From Paraburkholderia dinghuensis (GTDB lineage: Bacteria; Pseudomonadota; Gammaproteobacteria; Burkholderiales; Burkholderiaceae): a stretch of 64,000 bases of DNA. The notes below the pieces were generated by a model. That model ran no database searches. It was not told where the DNA came from and was given only the letters and a program-made list of their open reading frames with translations. Made by a program: the position numbers and the translations under genes. Position 1 is the first letter of the stretch; every line of letters starts with the position of its first letter. Of this stretch, positions 53,162-62,008 are shown piece by piece. The DNA lies in the NCBI RefSeq assembly GCF_003837865.1, contig NZ_RQIS01000008.1, positions 186,001 to 250,000 of the forward strand. The letters run 5' to 3'.

Positions 53162-53941
53162 ATGACGTACTGGATGCGGCGCGTGCGCGCCGTGTTGCCG
53201 TGGCTCGTGGTGGGCGTGCTGTCGAGCGCAGCGGTCCTGCTCGCGCGGATGCCCGCCGCCTGGATCGCGCCGCAGTTCGCGCGCATGACGCAAGGCCACG
53301 TGAATCTCGTCGATCCCGCGGGATCGCTTTGGCAGGGATCCGCGACGTTGATGCTTGCGGCCGGTCAAGACCCGAACGGCGCGACGGTGCTGCCGGGCCG
53401 CATCGAATGGCGGACGGCGTTCTGGCCGCTCTTCACGGGGCGTGTGCACATGCAGATGCGCCAGACGGAGGCGATGCCCGATCCGGTCACCGTCGAGGCG
53501 ACGCCGCGCGGCGCCACGATGACGGCGGGCTCGATCGACGTGCCGGCGTCGCTGCTTGCGGGGCTCGGCGCGCCGTTCAATACGCTCGATTTCGACGGCA
53601 AGGTGCGGCTCGCGTGGAGCCCGTGGCGCACGTTCGGCACGGATGCGTTCGGACGCGTCAACATTTCGCTCACCGACATGAGCGCTCGCGTGTCGCTTGT
53701 GAAGCCGCTTGGATCGTATGAGGTGGTGGTGCAGGCGCAGGGCGCGTCGTCGACGATTGATCTCTCGACTCAGAAAGGGCCGCTGCAACTCGACGGACAC
53801 GGGACGATGTCGCGCGCGTCGGCTTCGTTCGAGGGCACCGCGAGCGCGACGCCCGAGCAGCGCGAAAACCTGGCGGGTTTGCTCAATCTGCTGGGTCGCC
53901 CGTCCGGGCCGGGGACTGTCGCGCTGACTTTCACCCGCTGA
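53162..53941 (+). CDS. gspN: Type II secretion protein GspN
   Basis: GspN (259 aa) is an accessory inner-membrane protein of type II systems, absent from many species. It has one N-terminal membrane segment (AVLPWLVVGVLSSAAVLLA) and a periplasmic beta-rich domain, with the family landmark GSLWQGSATLMLA near residue 58 and a C-terminal LLNLLGRPSGPGTVALTFTR. GGAG nine bases before ATG 53162 supports the start. It closes the gsp operon; gspO (prepilin peptidase) is not in the window. Confidence 0.92.
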   Translation: MTYWMRRVRAVLPWLVVGVLSSAAVLLARMPAAWIAPQFARMTQGHVNLVDPAGSLWQGSATLMLAAGQDPNGATVLPGRIEWRTAFWPLFTGRVHMQMRQTEAMPDPVTVEATPRGATMTAGSIDVPASLLAGLGAPFNTLDFDGKVRLAWSPWRTFGTDAFGRVNISLTDMSARVSLVKPLGSYEVVVQAQGASSTIDLSTQKGPLQLDGHGTMSRASASFEGTASATPEQRENLAGLLNLLGRPSGPGTVALTFTR

Positions 53942-53952
53942 ACCAGCGAGAT

Positions 53953-53993
53953 GCGCCGCCGCGCGAACCGTTCGCGGCTCATGCGGCGGTTGC
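53953..53993. terminator. Hairpin between gspN and the efflux gene
   Basis: Sequence between the convergent gspN and outer-membrane factor genes contains CGCGAA / TTCGCG and an outer CGCCGC / GCGGCG pairing, a nested GC-rich hairpin without T-run. It may serve as a shared end of transcription. Confidence 0.4.
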
Positions 53994-54001
53994 GTTGTGC
54001 G

Positions 54002-55630
54002 TCACTCAGGCACAGCGGATTGTGCGCGAGCGGAACTCGTTGCGGCCGCATCCGACGTGAACGTCGACACCTTGCCCGTGGCACCCGCCCCACTCTGCCC
54101 CGTCTGCGTGCCCGGACGCTGCAAAGGCGCAGGCGCGGCCATGTCGCCGGTCTCGCGCCCCATCTGCGTGACATCCCAGCCGCCGCCGAGCGCCTTCACG
54201 AGTCCCACCGACGACACCATCCGCTGCCCGTCAATGCTCGCGAGCTTCTGCTCCGCGACGAACGCCGTGGTCTGTGCGACGAGCACGTTCAGGAAACTGA
54301 TGGTGCCGGCCTTGTATTCGTTGGTGACGATTGCGAGCGCATGCTGCGCCGATTCCACGGCCTGCTGCTGCACGACGACTTCCTGCGCGAGGATGCGCTG
54401 CGACGCGAGGTTGTCCTCGACGTCCTGGAACGCAGCCAGCACCGACTGCCGGTAGGCGGCGACCTGCTGGTCATAGGCGGCGCGCGCGGCTTCGGTCTGT
54501 GCGCTGCGCAATCCGGCGTCGAAGATCGTGCCGGCGAGCGACGGACCGAGCGTCCAGAAGCGCGACGGCATCGACAGCAGTTGCGACAACACGGAACTCT
54601 CGAAGCCGCCCGAGGCGGAGATCGTCAGCGACGGAAAGAACGCCGACATGGCCACGCCGATCTGCTCGTTCGCGGCGGCTGCCTTGCGTTCCGCCGAGGC
54701 AATATCGGGGCGGCGTTCGAGCAGCGCCGAAGGCATCGACACCGGCACCACGGGCGGCGTGGCGGTCAGCGGCGAAGGCGGGATCGAGAACGTCGAGGCC
54801 GGCTGGCCGACCAGCACCGCGATGGCATGCTCGTCCTGGGCGCGCGCGACGCCGTTGTCGATCGCCGCCGCCTGCGCCGATTGCAGCTGCGTCTGCGCCT
54901 GGATCACGTCGGCGCGGCCCGCGACGCCTTGCGCGTACTGGTTCTGCGTGAGCTGCAGCGACCTCTGGTATGCGGCGACCGTGTCGTCGAGCAGCTTTTG
55001 CTGCGTGTCCAGCGAGCGCAGCGCGAAGTACGTCTGCGCAAGCGTGGCCTGTGCGGACAGGCGCGCATTGGCGAGATCGGCTGCGGCGCCCTGCTGCCCG
55101 GCTTCCTGCGCGCCTACTGTGCGACTTACCTTGCCCCACAGGTCCGGCTCCCAGGTCGCATCGAGGCCGAGATTGAAGTTATTTGAGATGGTGCCGTTCG
55201 CGAAGTTGCCGCTCGTATTGCTTACGCGCGTTGGCGTGCGCGAACGCGTGGCGCTCGCCGACGCACCGATCACCGGAAAGTACGCAGCCCGCGCCTCACC
55301 GACGAGTGCGCGCGCCTGCCGGTAGGCCGCGGCGAACTGGGCGACGGTCTGATTTTGCGCATTGAGCTGATCCTGGAGCGCGTTCAGTTGCGCGTCGTTG
55401 TAGATGGTCCACCAGGCGCCGCGATCGGTCTGATCGGACGGTTGCGCGACTTTCCAGCCTTCGGGCGCTTCCTTGAACGAAGCCGGAACGGCGGCGGACG
55501 GCCGCTGATAGTTCGGGCCGACGGCACAGCCGCTCAGCTGAAACGTCAGCGCGGCCGCGGCACACGCGAGCGTGAGCGCGCGGGCGCGGCGCGGGAAGAC
55601 TTCGGGAAAACGGACGATACGGCGAGGCAT
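54002..55630 (-). CDS. Efflux outer-membrane factor (OprM/NodT family lipoprotein)
   Basis: A 542-aa TolC-like outer-membrane channel of the NodT/OprM lipoprotein type. The signal ends in the lipobox LSGC (C35), followed by AVGPNYQRP, the classic mature start. Two repeated outer-membrane-efflux domains span about 95-290 and 305-490; landmarks include WWTIYNDAQLN, LERRPDIASAERKAAAAN and FAFDVEDNLAS-type text near VEDNLASQR. The C-terminal 50 residues are Ala/Gly/Thr-rich. It could serve the MFS pump at 57064 or an RND pump elsewhere. ATG 55630 has AAGGATTGC upstream. Confidence 0.93.
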   Translation of the reverse strand: MPRRIVRFPEVFPRRARALTLACAAAALTFQLSGCAVGPNYQRPSAAVPASFKEAPEGWKVAQPSDQTDRGAWWTIYNDAQLNALQDQLNAQNQTVAQFAAAYRQARALVGEARAAYFPVIGASASATRSRTPTRVSNTSGNFANGTISNNFNLGLDATWEPDLWGKVSRTVGAQEAGQQGAAADLANARLSAQATLAQTYFALRSLDTQQKLLDDTVAAYQRSLQLTQNQYAQGVAGRADVIQAQTQLQSAQAAAIDNGVARAQDEHAIAVLVGQPASTFSIPPSPLTATPPVVPVSMPSALLERRPDIASAERKAAAANEQIGVAMSAFFPSLTISASGGFESSVLSQLLSMPSRFWTLGPSLAGTIFDAGLRSAQTEAARAAYDQQVAAYRQSVLAAFQDVEDNLASQRILAQEVVVQQQAVESAQHALAIVTNEYKAGTISFLNVLVAQTTAFVAEQKLASIDGQRMVSSVGLVKALGGGWDVTQMGRETGDMAAPAPLQRPGTQTGQSGAGATGKVSTFTSDAAATSSARAQSAVPE

Positions 55631-55820
55631 GCAAGCAATCCTTCGATGCGGCGGGCGAGAAACTGCGCGGGCTTTATTACTAGACGCGCGGCGCGGCGCG
55701 ATGATGCGCAGCGGGCTTGTCGTGTCGCGGCAATGGTAGCGCACGCACCGCGCGCCGCGCGGAATCTGCAAGAGTAATGCTCAGACGGTTTGCGGTGTGT
55801 TACGGCGGAAACCCGGCAGG

Positions 55821-56177
55821 TTACGCGTCGTTACGGCGCCAGCGTCGAAGCGCGCGAAGGGCGTGGGCACCTGCACGGGTGCGCGGCGCGTAGGTCTTGT
55901 GCTGCGGCGCACTAGCGGCGCGGCATGCGAGCGCGTTGCAGCAACAGGCGGCAGAGGCCGCGCCGGCATCTGCATCGCGCCGGGCGCGGCGGCGTTCCGC
56001 CCACATGTGCAGCAGAACCGCGAGCGAGCCGCCCGGCAACGCGAACACCGCTGCGTAGACCGCGAACTTTCGCCAGCCCGTCGCCCGACGGACGGAGTTG
56101 GCTCGTGCGAACGCGAGCCGGGCCGTGTCGGTGAAAGTGCGGCCAAGGCCGCCGAGCGTGTTTTTCAGATACGGCAT
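55821..56177 (-). CDS. Small single-pass membrane protein, unknown function
   Basis: A 118-aa protein from ATG 56177 (MPYLKNTLGGLGRTFTDTA). It has a basic N-terminal part, one hydrophobic segment (FAVYAAVFALPGGSLAVLLHMW, residues about 40-60) and a C-terminal half rich in Arg, Ala and Cys (ACCCNALACRAA). I do not recognise the family. The open frame is long enough to be real and the N-terminal half looks protein-like, but the C-terminal half could be extended by GC-rich sequence. It is divergent from the MarR gene across a region with two operator-like palindromes. Confidence 0.55.
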   Translation of the reverse strand: MPYLKNTLGGLGRTFTDTARLAFARANSVRRATGWRKFAVYAAVFALPGGSLAVLLHMWAERRRARRDADAGAASAACCCNALACRAASAPQHKTYAPRTRAGAHALRALRRWRRNDA

Positions 56178-56226
56178 GGCGCGGTCTGAAGGCGAAAGGG
56201 AAATGAAGTGATTGCCTGTCATAATA

Positions 56227-56242
56227 TTGACTAAGCAAGTAA
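56227..56242. promoter_or_regulatory. Candidate MarR operator, distal
   Basis: TTGACTAAGCAAGTAA resembles the core of the palindrome at 56333-56348 (CTGCCTAAGCAGGCAA) at most positions. It lies 50 bp in front of the minus-strand small membrane protein gene. Confidence 0.45.
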
Positions 56243-56323
56243 AAGTCCAAATCTATTTGCGCTGCACCAATGATGGTGTTGTTTTTTACCCCGACGATGA
56301 GGCTGCCGTCCCAACGGCACGCG

Positions 56324-56353
56324 TTTATTTATCTGCCTAAGCAGGCAAATAAA
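56324..56353. promoter_or_regulatory. Candidate MarR operator, proximal
   Basis: A 30-bp near-palindrome, TTTATTT-A-TCTGCCT then AAGCAGGC-AAATAAA, lies 48 bp upstream of the marR start, where an autoregulatory repressor would bind. It is AT-rich and stands out from the surroundings. Binding is inferred. Confidence 0.6.
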
Positions 56354-56400
56354 CGGCTAGAATCTGCGTCCGTCCCGAAATAGTCGAATTTGTTCCCGTT

Positions 56401-56925
56401 ATGAGCGAAGCGCCCGTCCCACCCGAAAGGAACAAGCTCGAGTCGAGTCTCGGCTATTTCCTTTCGACCGCGCGCAACGTGCTGGCCGCCCGGATGGACC
56501 GTGCCGTGGCGCCGCTAGGCCTCACATCGTCGCAGATCGGTGTGATTCTGCTGTTGTGGTACGAGCGTGCACGCACGCCAAACGAGATGTCGCGTGTGCT
56601 GTCGTACGACACCGGATCGATGACGCGCATGCTCGACCGGCTCGAAAAGAAAGGCTTCCTGGAGCGCCAACGAAGCCACGCCGACCGGCGCGTTGTGGAA
56701 CTGGATCTGACGCCACTCGGGCGTGATGCAGCGCAGCAACTTCCGGATCTGATCGCGACCGTACTGAGCGAGCAACTGCGCGGCTTTTCCGCCGACGAGG
56801 TCGCGACGCTCCTGCAACTCCTGCAGCGCTTCATCGCCAACGACGCGGCGACCGAGGTCGTCTGTGGCGGCCAGGGCGGCTTTCCGGCCGGCCTCGACAC
56901 GCGGGAGCCAGGCGGCAACCGGTAA
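56401..56925 (+). CDS. MarR-family repressor of the efflux locus (EmrR-like)
   Basis: A 174-aa MarR regulator. The winged helix spans about 45-110 (LTSSQIGVILLLWYERARTPNEM begins it; the wing is LEKKGFLERQRSHADRR, with VVELDLTPLGRD). MarR proteins of this type are released from DNA by phenolic or hydrophobic ligands. It is 138 bp upstream of the DHA2 pump on the same strand, the EmrR-EmrB arrangement, and two operator-like palindromes lie in front of it. The C-terminal 20 residues (GGQGGFPAGLDTREPGGNR) are Gly-rich and may be disordered. Confidence 0.92.
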   Translation: MSEAPVPPERNKLESSLGYFLSTARNVLAARMDRAVAPLGLTSSQIGVILLLWYERARTPNEMSRVLSYDTGSMTRMLDRLEKKGFLERQRSHADRRVVELDLTPLGRDAAQQLPDLIATVLSEQLRGFSADEVATLLQLLQRFIANDAATEVVCGGQGGFPAGLDTREPGGNR

Positions 56926-57063
56926 CAGGCGGCGCAACAAGCGCTTTTTTTTCAGCTTGATAACTGTCTGGGCAGAGAATGCCGAGGCACTGAAGTGCAG
57001 ACCGGCGATGTCCCGCAGATTCACGTAGCGGGCCACGGTCTGATCTAAAAGGATTCAGGACCG

Positions 57064-58620
57064 ATGAACGCTTCAATCGCGGCGCCCTCGGCCGCCGAGC
57101 CCAGGCAACTGGCCGGCGGCACACTCGCGCTTCTCACCGTAGGCCTCGCGCTCGGCACGTTCATGGAGGTGCTCGACACCTCGATCGCGAACGTTGCCGT
57201 GCCGACCATCTCCGGCAACCTCGGCGTCGCGACCACCGAAGGCACGTGGGTCATCTCGTCGTACTCGGTGGCGTCGGCGATCGCGGTGCCGCTTACCGGC
57301 TGGCTCGCACGGCGCGTGGGCGAAGTGCGGCTTTTCACGATATCGGTGCTGCTGTTCACGCTCGCCTCGGCGGCATGCGGGCTCGCGACGAACTTCGAAA
57401 CACTGATCGCGTTCCGTCTCGTCCAGGGTCTCGTGTCCGGCCCGATGGTGCCGCTGTCACAAACGATCCTGATGCGCTCGTATCCAGTCGCCAAACGTGG
57501 CCTCGCGCTTGGCCTCTGGGCGATGACGGTGATCGTCGCACCGATTTTCGGGCCTGTGATGGGCGGCTGGATCACCGATAACTACACGTGGCCGTGGATC
57601 TTCTACATCAACGTGCCGATCGGGCTCTTTTCGGGCGCGTGCGCCTGGATGCTGTTGCGCGGTCGCGAGACGAAGACCACGAAGCAGCGCATCGACGCCG
57701 TGGGCCTCGCGCTACTCGTGATCGGCGTGTCGTGCCTGCAGATGATGCTCGACCTTGGCAAGGACCGCGACTGGTTCAACTCGGCGTTCATCGTCACGCT
57801 GGCGATCATCGCTACGGTGTCGCTCGCGTTCATGCTCGCGTGGGAGTCCACGGAAAAAGAGCCGGTCGTCGATCTTTCTCTGTTCCGTGACCGCAATTTC
57901 GCACTCGGCGCGCTGATCGTCTCATTCGGCTTTATGGCGTTTTTCGGCTCGGTGGTGATCTTCCCACTCTGGCTGCAGACCGTGATGGGCTACACCGCCG
58001 GCATCGCGGGCCTCGCGACGGCGCCCGTCGGCCTGCTGGCGCTTGTGCTTTCGCCACTGATCGGGCGCAACATGCACAAGCTCGACCTGCGCATGGTCGC
58101 AAGTTTCGCATTCCTTGTTTTTGCATTTGTCTCGATCTGGAATTCGACGTTCACGCTCGACGTCCCGTTCAATCACGTCATCCTGCCGCGTCTCGTGCAG
58201 GGTATCGGCGTGGCGTGCTTCTTCGTCCCGATGACGACCATCACGCTCTCGAGCATCCCGGACGAGCGTCTCGCCAGCGCATCGGGGCTGTCGAACTTTT
58301 TGCGCACGCTGTCGGGTGCGATCGGAACGGCAGTGAGCACGACGTTCTGGGAAAACGACGCGATCTTTCACCACGCCGTGCTCTCCGAATCGGTGAGCCG
58401 GTATTCGCAGAGCACGAACGCTTATAGCGACACGCTGTCGAGCCTTGGTGTTGCGGGGGAGGGCGTGACGGCGCAACTCAACCAGATCGTTACGCAGCAG
58501 GGCTACATGATGGCCACGAACGATTTCTTTCGAATTTCGGCTGTGCTGTTTATCGTACTGGCCGGGCTTGTATGGATTACGAAGCCGAGAAAAGGCGCGG
58601 GACCGTCAATGGGTCACTGA
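57064..58620 (+). CDS. DHA2-family multidrug MFS transporter (EmrB/QacA type)
   Basis: A 518-aa MFS drug:proton antiporter with fourteen predicted membrane segments. EmrB-type landmarks are LDTSIANVAVPTISGNLG near residue 38, SYSVASAIAVPLTGWLARR in segment 2 with the acidic-basic loop, QGLVSGPMVPLSQTILM, and FGPVMGGWITDNYTWPWIFYINVP (given in part). AGGATTCAGGACCG precedes the ATG. Upstream is the MarR gene, but the membrane-fusion protein (EmrA) that normally precedes EmrB is missing. A perfect 13-bp hairpin spans the stop codon. Confidence 0.94.
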   Translation: MNASIAAPSAAEPRQLAGGTLALLTVGLALGTFMEVLDTSIANVAVPTISGNLGVATTEGTWVISSYSVASAIAVPLTGWLARRVGEVRLFTISVLLFTLASAACGLATNFETLIAFRLVQGLVSGPMVPLSQTILMRSYPVAKRGLALGLWAMTVIVAPIFGPVMGGWITDNYTWPWIFYINVPIGLFSGACAWMLLRGRETKTTKQRIDAVGLALLVIGVSCLQMMLDLGKDRDWFNSAFIVTLAIIATVSLAFMLAWESTEKEPVVDLSLFRDRNFALGALIVSFGFMAFFGSVVIFPLWLQTVMGYTAGIAGLATAPVGLLALVLSPLIGRNMHKLDLRMVASFAFLVFAFVSIWNSTFTLDVPFNHVILPRLVQGIGVACFFVPMTTITLSSIPDERLASASGLSNFLRTLSGAIGTAVSTTFWENDAIFHHAVLSESVSRYSQSTNAYSDTLSSLGVAGEGVTAQLNQIVTQQGYMMATNDFFRISAVLFIVLAGLVWITKPRKGAGPSMGH

Positions 58621-58658
58621 CGGTCCCGCGGGTGACAGCTGATCGCCGGTGGGCGATC
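58596..58658. terminator. Paired hairpins between convergent MFS and OmpA genes
   Basis: A perfect 13-bp stem (58596-58608 and 58618-58630) has its second arm starting with the TGA of the MFS gene. A second stem (GATCGCC 58641-58647, GGCGATC 58652-58658) covers the end of the ompA-like gene. No T-run follows, but the position between converging genes suggests a bidirectional end of transcription. Confidence 0.55.
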
Positions 58659-59367
58659 ACTGCATCGTGACACCACTCGTCTGAACTTCGACGCGGCGGT
58701 TGCGCGCACGGCCTTCGGCCGTGGCATTCGAGTCGACTGGCTTCGAGAAGCCGTAGCCCTGGACGTCGAACTGGCTCGCGTGCAGGCCCTTCGACGCGAG
58801 ATAGCTGCGCACGGTCTGCGCCCGGCGCAGCGAGAGGCGATCGTTATAAGCCTTGGAGCCCACCGAATCCGTATGGCCGCCGATAAGCACCGTGCCGATG
58901 TTTACACCGTCGCTTTCCTTGATGAACGCGTCAAGCTTCTGCTTGCCGACCGGAAGCAGATCGGCCTTGTCGAAGGCGAAATTCGTGTCGGCTTCGAGCG
59001 TAATGGTGCGCGGCGGTGGGGGCGCTTCTACGACAGGCGGCGGCGGGGGCGGAGCCTGGACGACCGGCTGCGGCGCCTGGCAGATAAAGACGATTTCGCG
59101 CGGATCGCCCTTCGGTGCGTAGTCGGCCACGGTGCGGTCCACCGAGGAGACACGCAGCGGCTGCTTGTCGCCGCAGATTTCGTTGACCTTCTTCATACAG
59201 GTCGCCGAACTTTCAAACAAGCCGTAGCACTGTACACGGTGGGCCTGGGTGCCGTTCGCAAGCGTCACGACGTCAAGATTGTGCAGGGGCCCCGACGCGG
59301 TCGTACAACCAGTGGCGACGACGGTGAGGGCGGCCAGCGCACTGGCCGACAGAACTCGCAGTTTCAT
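58657..59367 (-). CDS. OmpA-family outer-membrane lipoprotein
   Basis: A 236-aa OmpA-like protein. Signal peptide MKLRVLSASALAALTVVATG then C21 (ATGC lipobox), so it is probably lipidated. A small N-terminal domain with three cysteines is followed by a Pro-rich linker (VVQAPPPPPPVVEAPPPPR) and the peptidoglycan-binding OmpA domain: FAFDKADLLPVGKQKLD, GGHTDSVGSKAYNDRLSLRRA and GYGFSKPVDSN, with RNRRVEV. It tethers outer membrane and cell wall. The gene is alone on the minus strand and converges with the MFS gene. Confidence 0.94.
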   Translation of the reverse strand: MKLRVLSASALAALTVVATGCTTASGPLHNLDVVTLANGTQAHRVQCYGLFESSATCMKKVNEICGDKQPLRVSSVDRTVADYAPKGDPREIVFICQAPQPVVQAPPPPPPVVEAPPPPRTITLEADTNFAFDKADLLPVGKQKLDAFIKESDGVNIGTVLIGGHTDSVGSKAYNDRLSLRRAQTVRSYLASKGLHASQFDVQGYGFSKPVDSNATAEGRARNRRVEVQTSGVTMQ

Positions 59368-59536
59368 TGTCGATTCGATTCAAAGATGAGGGGTTAGCTG
59401 TCCGGCACACGCCGAATCAGACCCACAATACGGGGCGCGCACTCATCTTCTCAATCGGAGAAAGCTTAAAACTGCGACTCAATGGATGGCAGCGGATGCC
59501 GGCGAGTCATTCGACGTCCGCATTTCGCTTGCGATG

Positions 59537-59992
59537 TCAGTGCGGGGCGGACGGCTCGGCGCCGCTCGCCGGAACTGTCGCTTCGTCTGCGCCGGCGACC
59601 GGCGCGTCGACGCCCGTGCGCACGAACTGCTTGAATGCCGCGCCCGCTGTCCACGGATCCGGCTTGCAGCCCAACGAACTGTCGCAGTGTGCCGCGAAGC
59701 CGATCGTTGCCGTGCCGTCGCTGTTGACCGCCTTCGTGATTTCATACGCGAGCAGGCGCTTGCCGCCGCCCGGGCCGGAGGTCTGGATCAGCGTATCGGT
59801 GACTGTCTGCACTTCGTACTTCGAATGATTGCGCACCCAGTCCTCTGCGCGTTGCCACCAAAGCGCGCATTGCGTCTTGTCCTGGCACGTGAGCGGAGCG
59901 GTCGCGGCCTGCATGACGTCCGGATTGACCTGCCCGCCCGTCGAGCAGGCCACAGCGGTTGCGCAGAGCAGGATTGGCAAAATTCGTTTCAT
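59537..59992 (-). CDS. Putative lipoprotein of unknown function
   Basis: A 151-aa protein from ATG 59992: MKRILPILLCATAVAC is a lipoprotein signal with cysteine C16 at the lipobox, followed by a mature domain with three further cysteines (LTCQDKTQCALWWQRAEDW, AAHCDSSLGCKPDP). The W-rich and Cys-containing pattern looks like a conserved Burkholderia lipoprotein, but I cannot name a family. The ATG was chosen because it gives the signal peptide; the longer upstream frame does not. It lies between the OmpA gene and gshA on the same strand. Confidence 0.75.
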   Translation of the reverse strand: MKRILPILLCATAVACSTGGQVNPDVMQAATAPLTCQDKTQCALWWQRAEDWVRNHSKYEVQTVTDTLIQTSGPGGGKRLLAYEITKAVNSDGTATIGFAAHCDSSLGCKPDPWTAGAAFKQFVRTGVDAPVAGADEATVPASGAEPSAPH

Positions 59993-60154
59993 CGTGTTAT
60001 GTCCTCCCCGAACGCGCCGCGTATTACGCGCCGCGCGTTTGTCCGCCCACGCGGGAATGCGCGCGCAGGCATGTCGATTGATATTCATTGGACCGCGCGG
60101 GCGTGGCGTTCGTTTCGAGGTTTCGAGCAAGTGCAATGCCCGGCGGCGATCCGG

Positions 60155-61786
60155 TCAGGCACCGTAACGGTCGAGTGTGTAGGTGCTATAGGCGGCGATG
60201 AACGCATCGAACGAGCCAGCTTGCTCGCGTTCGAGCGTTGCCTGATCGTCGAGTGATTCGCGCGCGAGCCGTTCGAAATGCGCCGTCGACGCGGCGTCCA
60301 GCGGACGCGAGAGGAAGTGTGCCGCGTGCCGTTCGCTTTGCGCGAGCGCAAATTCCAGGAAGGTCTGCTTCTCGTCGAGCATGGTCTGAAGCACGCGTGC
60401 GGACGGCGTAAGCGATGCGTCCGCGAGCTTCGCGCGTTGTGCCGCTACGGCGCGCGCGTGTTCATCCGTGCCGCGCAGGGCGTCGAGCGTTGCCGCGGCG
60501 CGCTCGATCTGCACGAAGAGTTCGGCCGCCCAGTCCTGCATCGACACGGACGTGCCGTCGCGCTTGAGTTCGAGCCCCGGGCGGCGGCCTTCCTTCGTGA
60601 CCAGGCCGAAGTTTTCGTTGGCCTCGGCGTACGCGGGGGCGGGCAGGAGCGGGCTGTCGTCGAGCGCGCACGCGAGCAGATAGGCGTCCAGAAAGCGTGC
60701 CGTCTCAAGCGTTATGCCGATGGGCTCGAACGGATCGATATCCATGCAGCGCACCTCGACGTACTGCACGCCGCGCTCAGCGAGGGCATGCAGCGGGCGC
60801 TCGCCCGAATACGTCACGCGCTTTGGACGGATCGTCGAGTAGAACTCGTTTTCGATCTGCAACACGTTCGTGTTGATCTGTACCCACTCGCCACCGCGCT
60901 GCGTGCCGATTGCCTCGTACGGCGGATACGGCTGGCTCACCGCCTGTGCGAGCGCTTCGAGATAGCCGGGCAGGGTGTCGTAGTCGGCGTGCAGCGCCGA
61001 CTGGCCCGTTGTGTTCGAGTAGCCGAGGTCGCTCATGCGCAGGCTGGTCGCGTACGGAAGGTAGAGCGTCTCGTTGTCGAGCGCATCGAGCCCGTGCTTG
61101 CTGCCGCGCAGGAAGCCTGCGTCGAGTGCGGGCGACGCGCCGAACAGATACATCAGCAGCCAGTTCGTGCGACGGAAGTTGCGGATGAGCGCGAGATAGC
61201 GCGCCGACTGGTAATCCGTCAACGTATCCGCGGACTTCTCGTGCGCGTGGAGCGCCTCCCACACTTCTTCGTCAAGCGAATAGTTGTAGTGGATGCCCGC
61301 GATGCATTGCATCGTGCGACCGTAGCGCAGAGCGAGACCCATGCGATAGACGCGCTTCAACTGGCCGATGTTCGACGTGCCGTATTCGGCGATCGGGATG
61401 CCGTCGTCGGTGGCGGGCAGGAGGCCCGGCATCGATTCGTTCCAGAGGATCTCCCCGTCGCGCGCGAGCACCGCATAGACGTAGCGATGCAGTTCGTCGA
61501 GCTTTTCCAGGGTGACCGACGGATCGCGCTCGGCAGGCGTGATGATTTCGAGCAGCGCTTCCGAATAGTCCGTCGTCAGTGACGGATGCGTCAGCGCCGA
61601 ACCCAGCGCCGCCGGATGCGGCGTCATCGCGAGCCGGCTGTCGCGCGTCACTCGCAGGCTCTCCTTTTCGATGCCGCGCAGACCGCGCGCGAGCGCATCG
61701 CGGTGAGGCCCGGCGCTCAGCACGGAAAGTCGCTGTGCGAGGACGTCGTTCGTGCCGCTGGTACGTGAGGAGGTTGTGTCTGGCAT
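60155..61786 (-). CDS. gshA: Glutamate-cysteine ligase (GshA, proteobacterial type)
   Basis: A 543-aa enzyme that makes gamma-glutamylcysteine from glutamate, cysteine and ATP, the first step of glutathione synthesis. Landmarks: RGLRGIEKESLRVTRDSRL near residue 35 (metal-binding glutamates), TTDYSEALLEIITP, the GIHYNYSLDEEVWEAL region near 160, and EVRCMDIDPFEP near 335. Length and motifs fit the E. coli-type family. ATG 61786 (MPDTTSSRTSG) was preferred over GTG 61834. There is no gshB nearby. It is unrelated in fold detail to the ybdK protein at 33711. Confidence 0.96.
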   Translation of the reverse strand: MPDTTSSRTSGTNDVLAQRLSVLSAGPHRDALARGLRGIEKESLRVTRDSRLAMTPHPAALGSALTHPSLTTDYSEALLEIITPAERDPSVTLEKLDELHRYVYAVLARDGEILWNESMPGLLPATDDGIPIAEYGTSNIGQLKRVYRMGLALRYGRTMQCIAGIHYNYSLDEEVWEALHAHEKSADTLTDYQSARYLALIRNFRRTNWLLMYLFGASPALDAGFLRGSKHGLDALDNETLYLPYATSLRMSDLGYSNTTGQSALHADYDTLPGYLEALAQAVSQPYPPYEAIGTQRGGEWVQINTNVLQIENEFYSTIRPKRVTYSGERPLHALAERGVQYVEVRCMDIDPFEPIGITLETARFLDAYLLACALDDSPLLPAPAYAEANENFGLVTKEGRRPGLELKRDGTSVSMQDWAAELFVQIERAAATLDALRGTDEHARAVAAQRAKLADASLTPSARVLQTMLDEKQTFLEFALAQSERHAAHFLSRPLDAASTAHFERLARESLDDQATLEREQAGSFDAFIAAYSTYTLDRYGA

Positions 61787-62008
61787 TGAGGCTGGTCGGG
61801 CGCGGGTCGGCAGCGTGAAATTTCCCGCACGCACGCCGACGTAAAGTTTTCGTTAGCGGGCACTTTAACATCTCGCCGGAAGACCTGCTCACGGCTGTCT
61901 TGCGCGCATCAGCCCCCCTTGCGCCGCGTCGATTTCACGCGATCGACGCGCTATTCGTCAGCATCTTTCATGTATCTGCGATGCGCCAGCCGCCTCGTTT
62001 CGCTCGCG

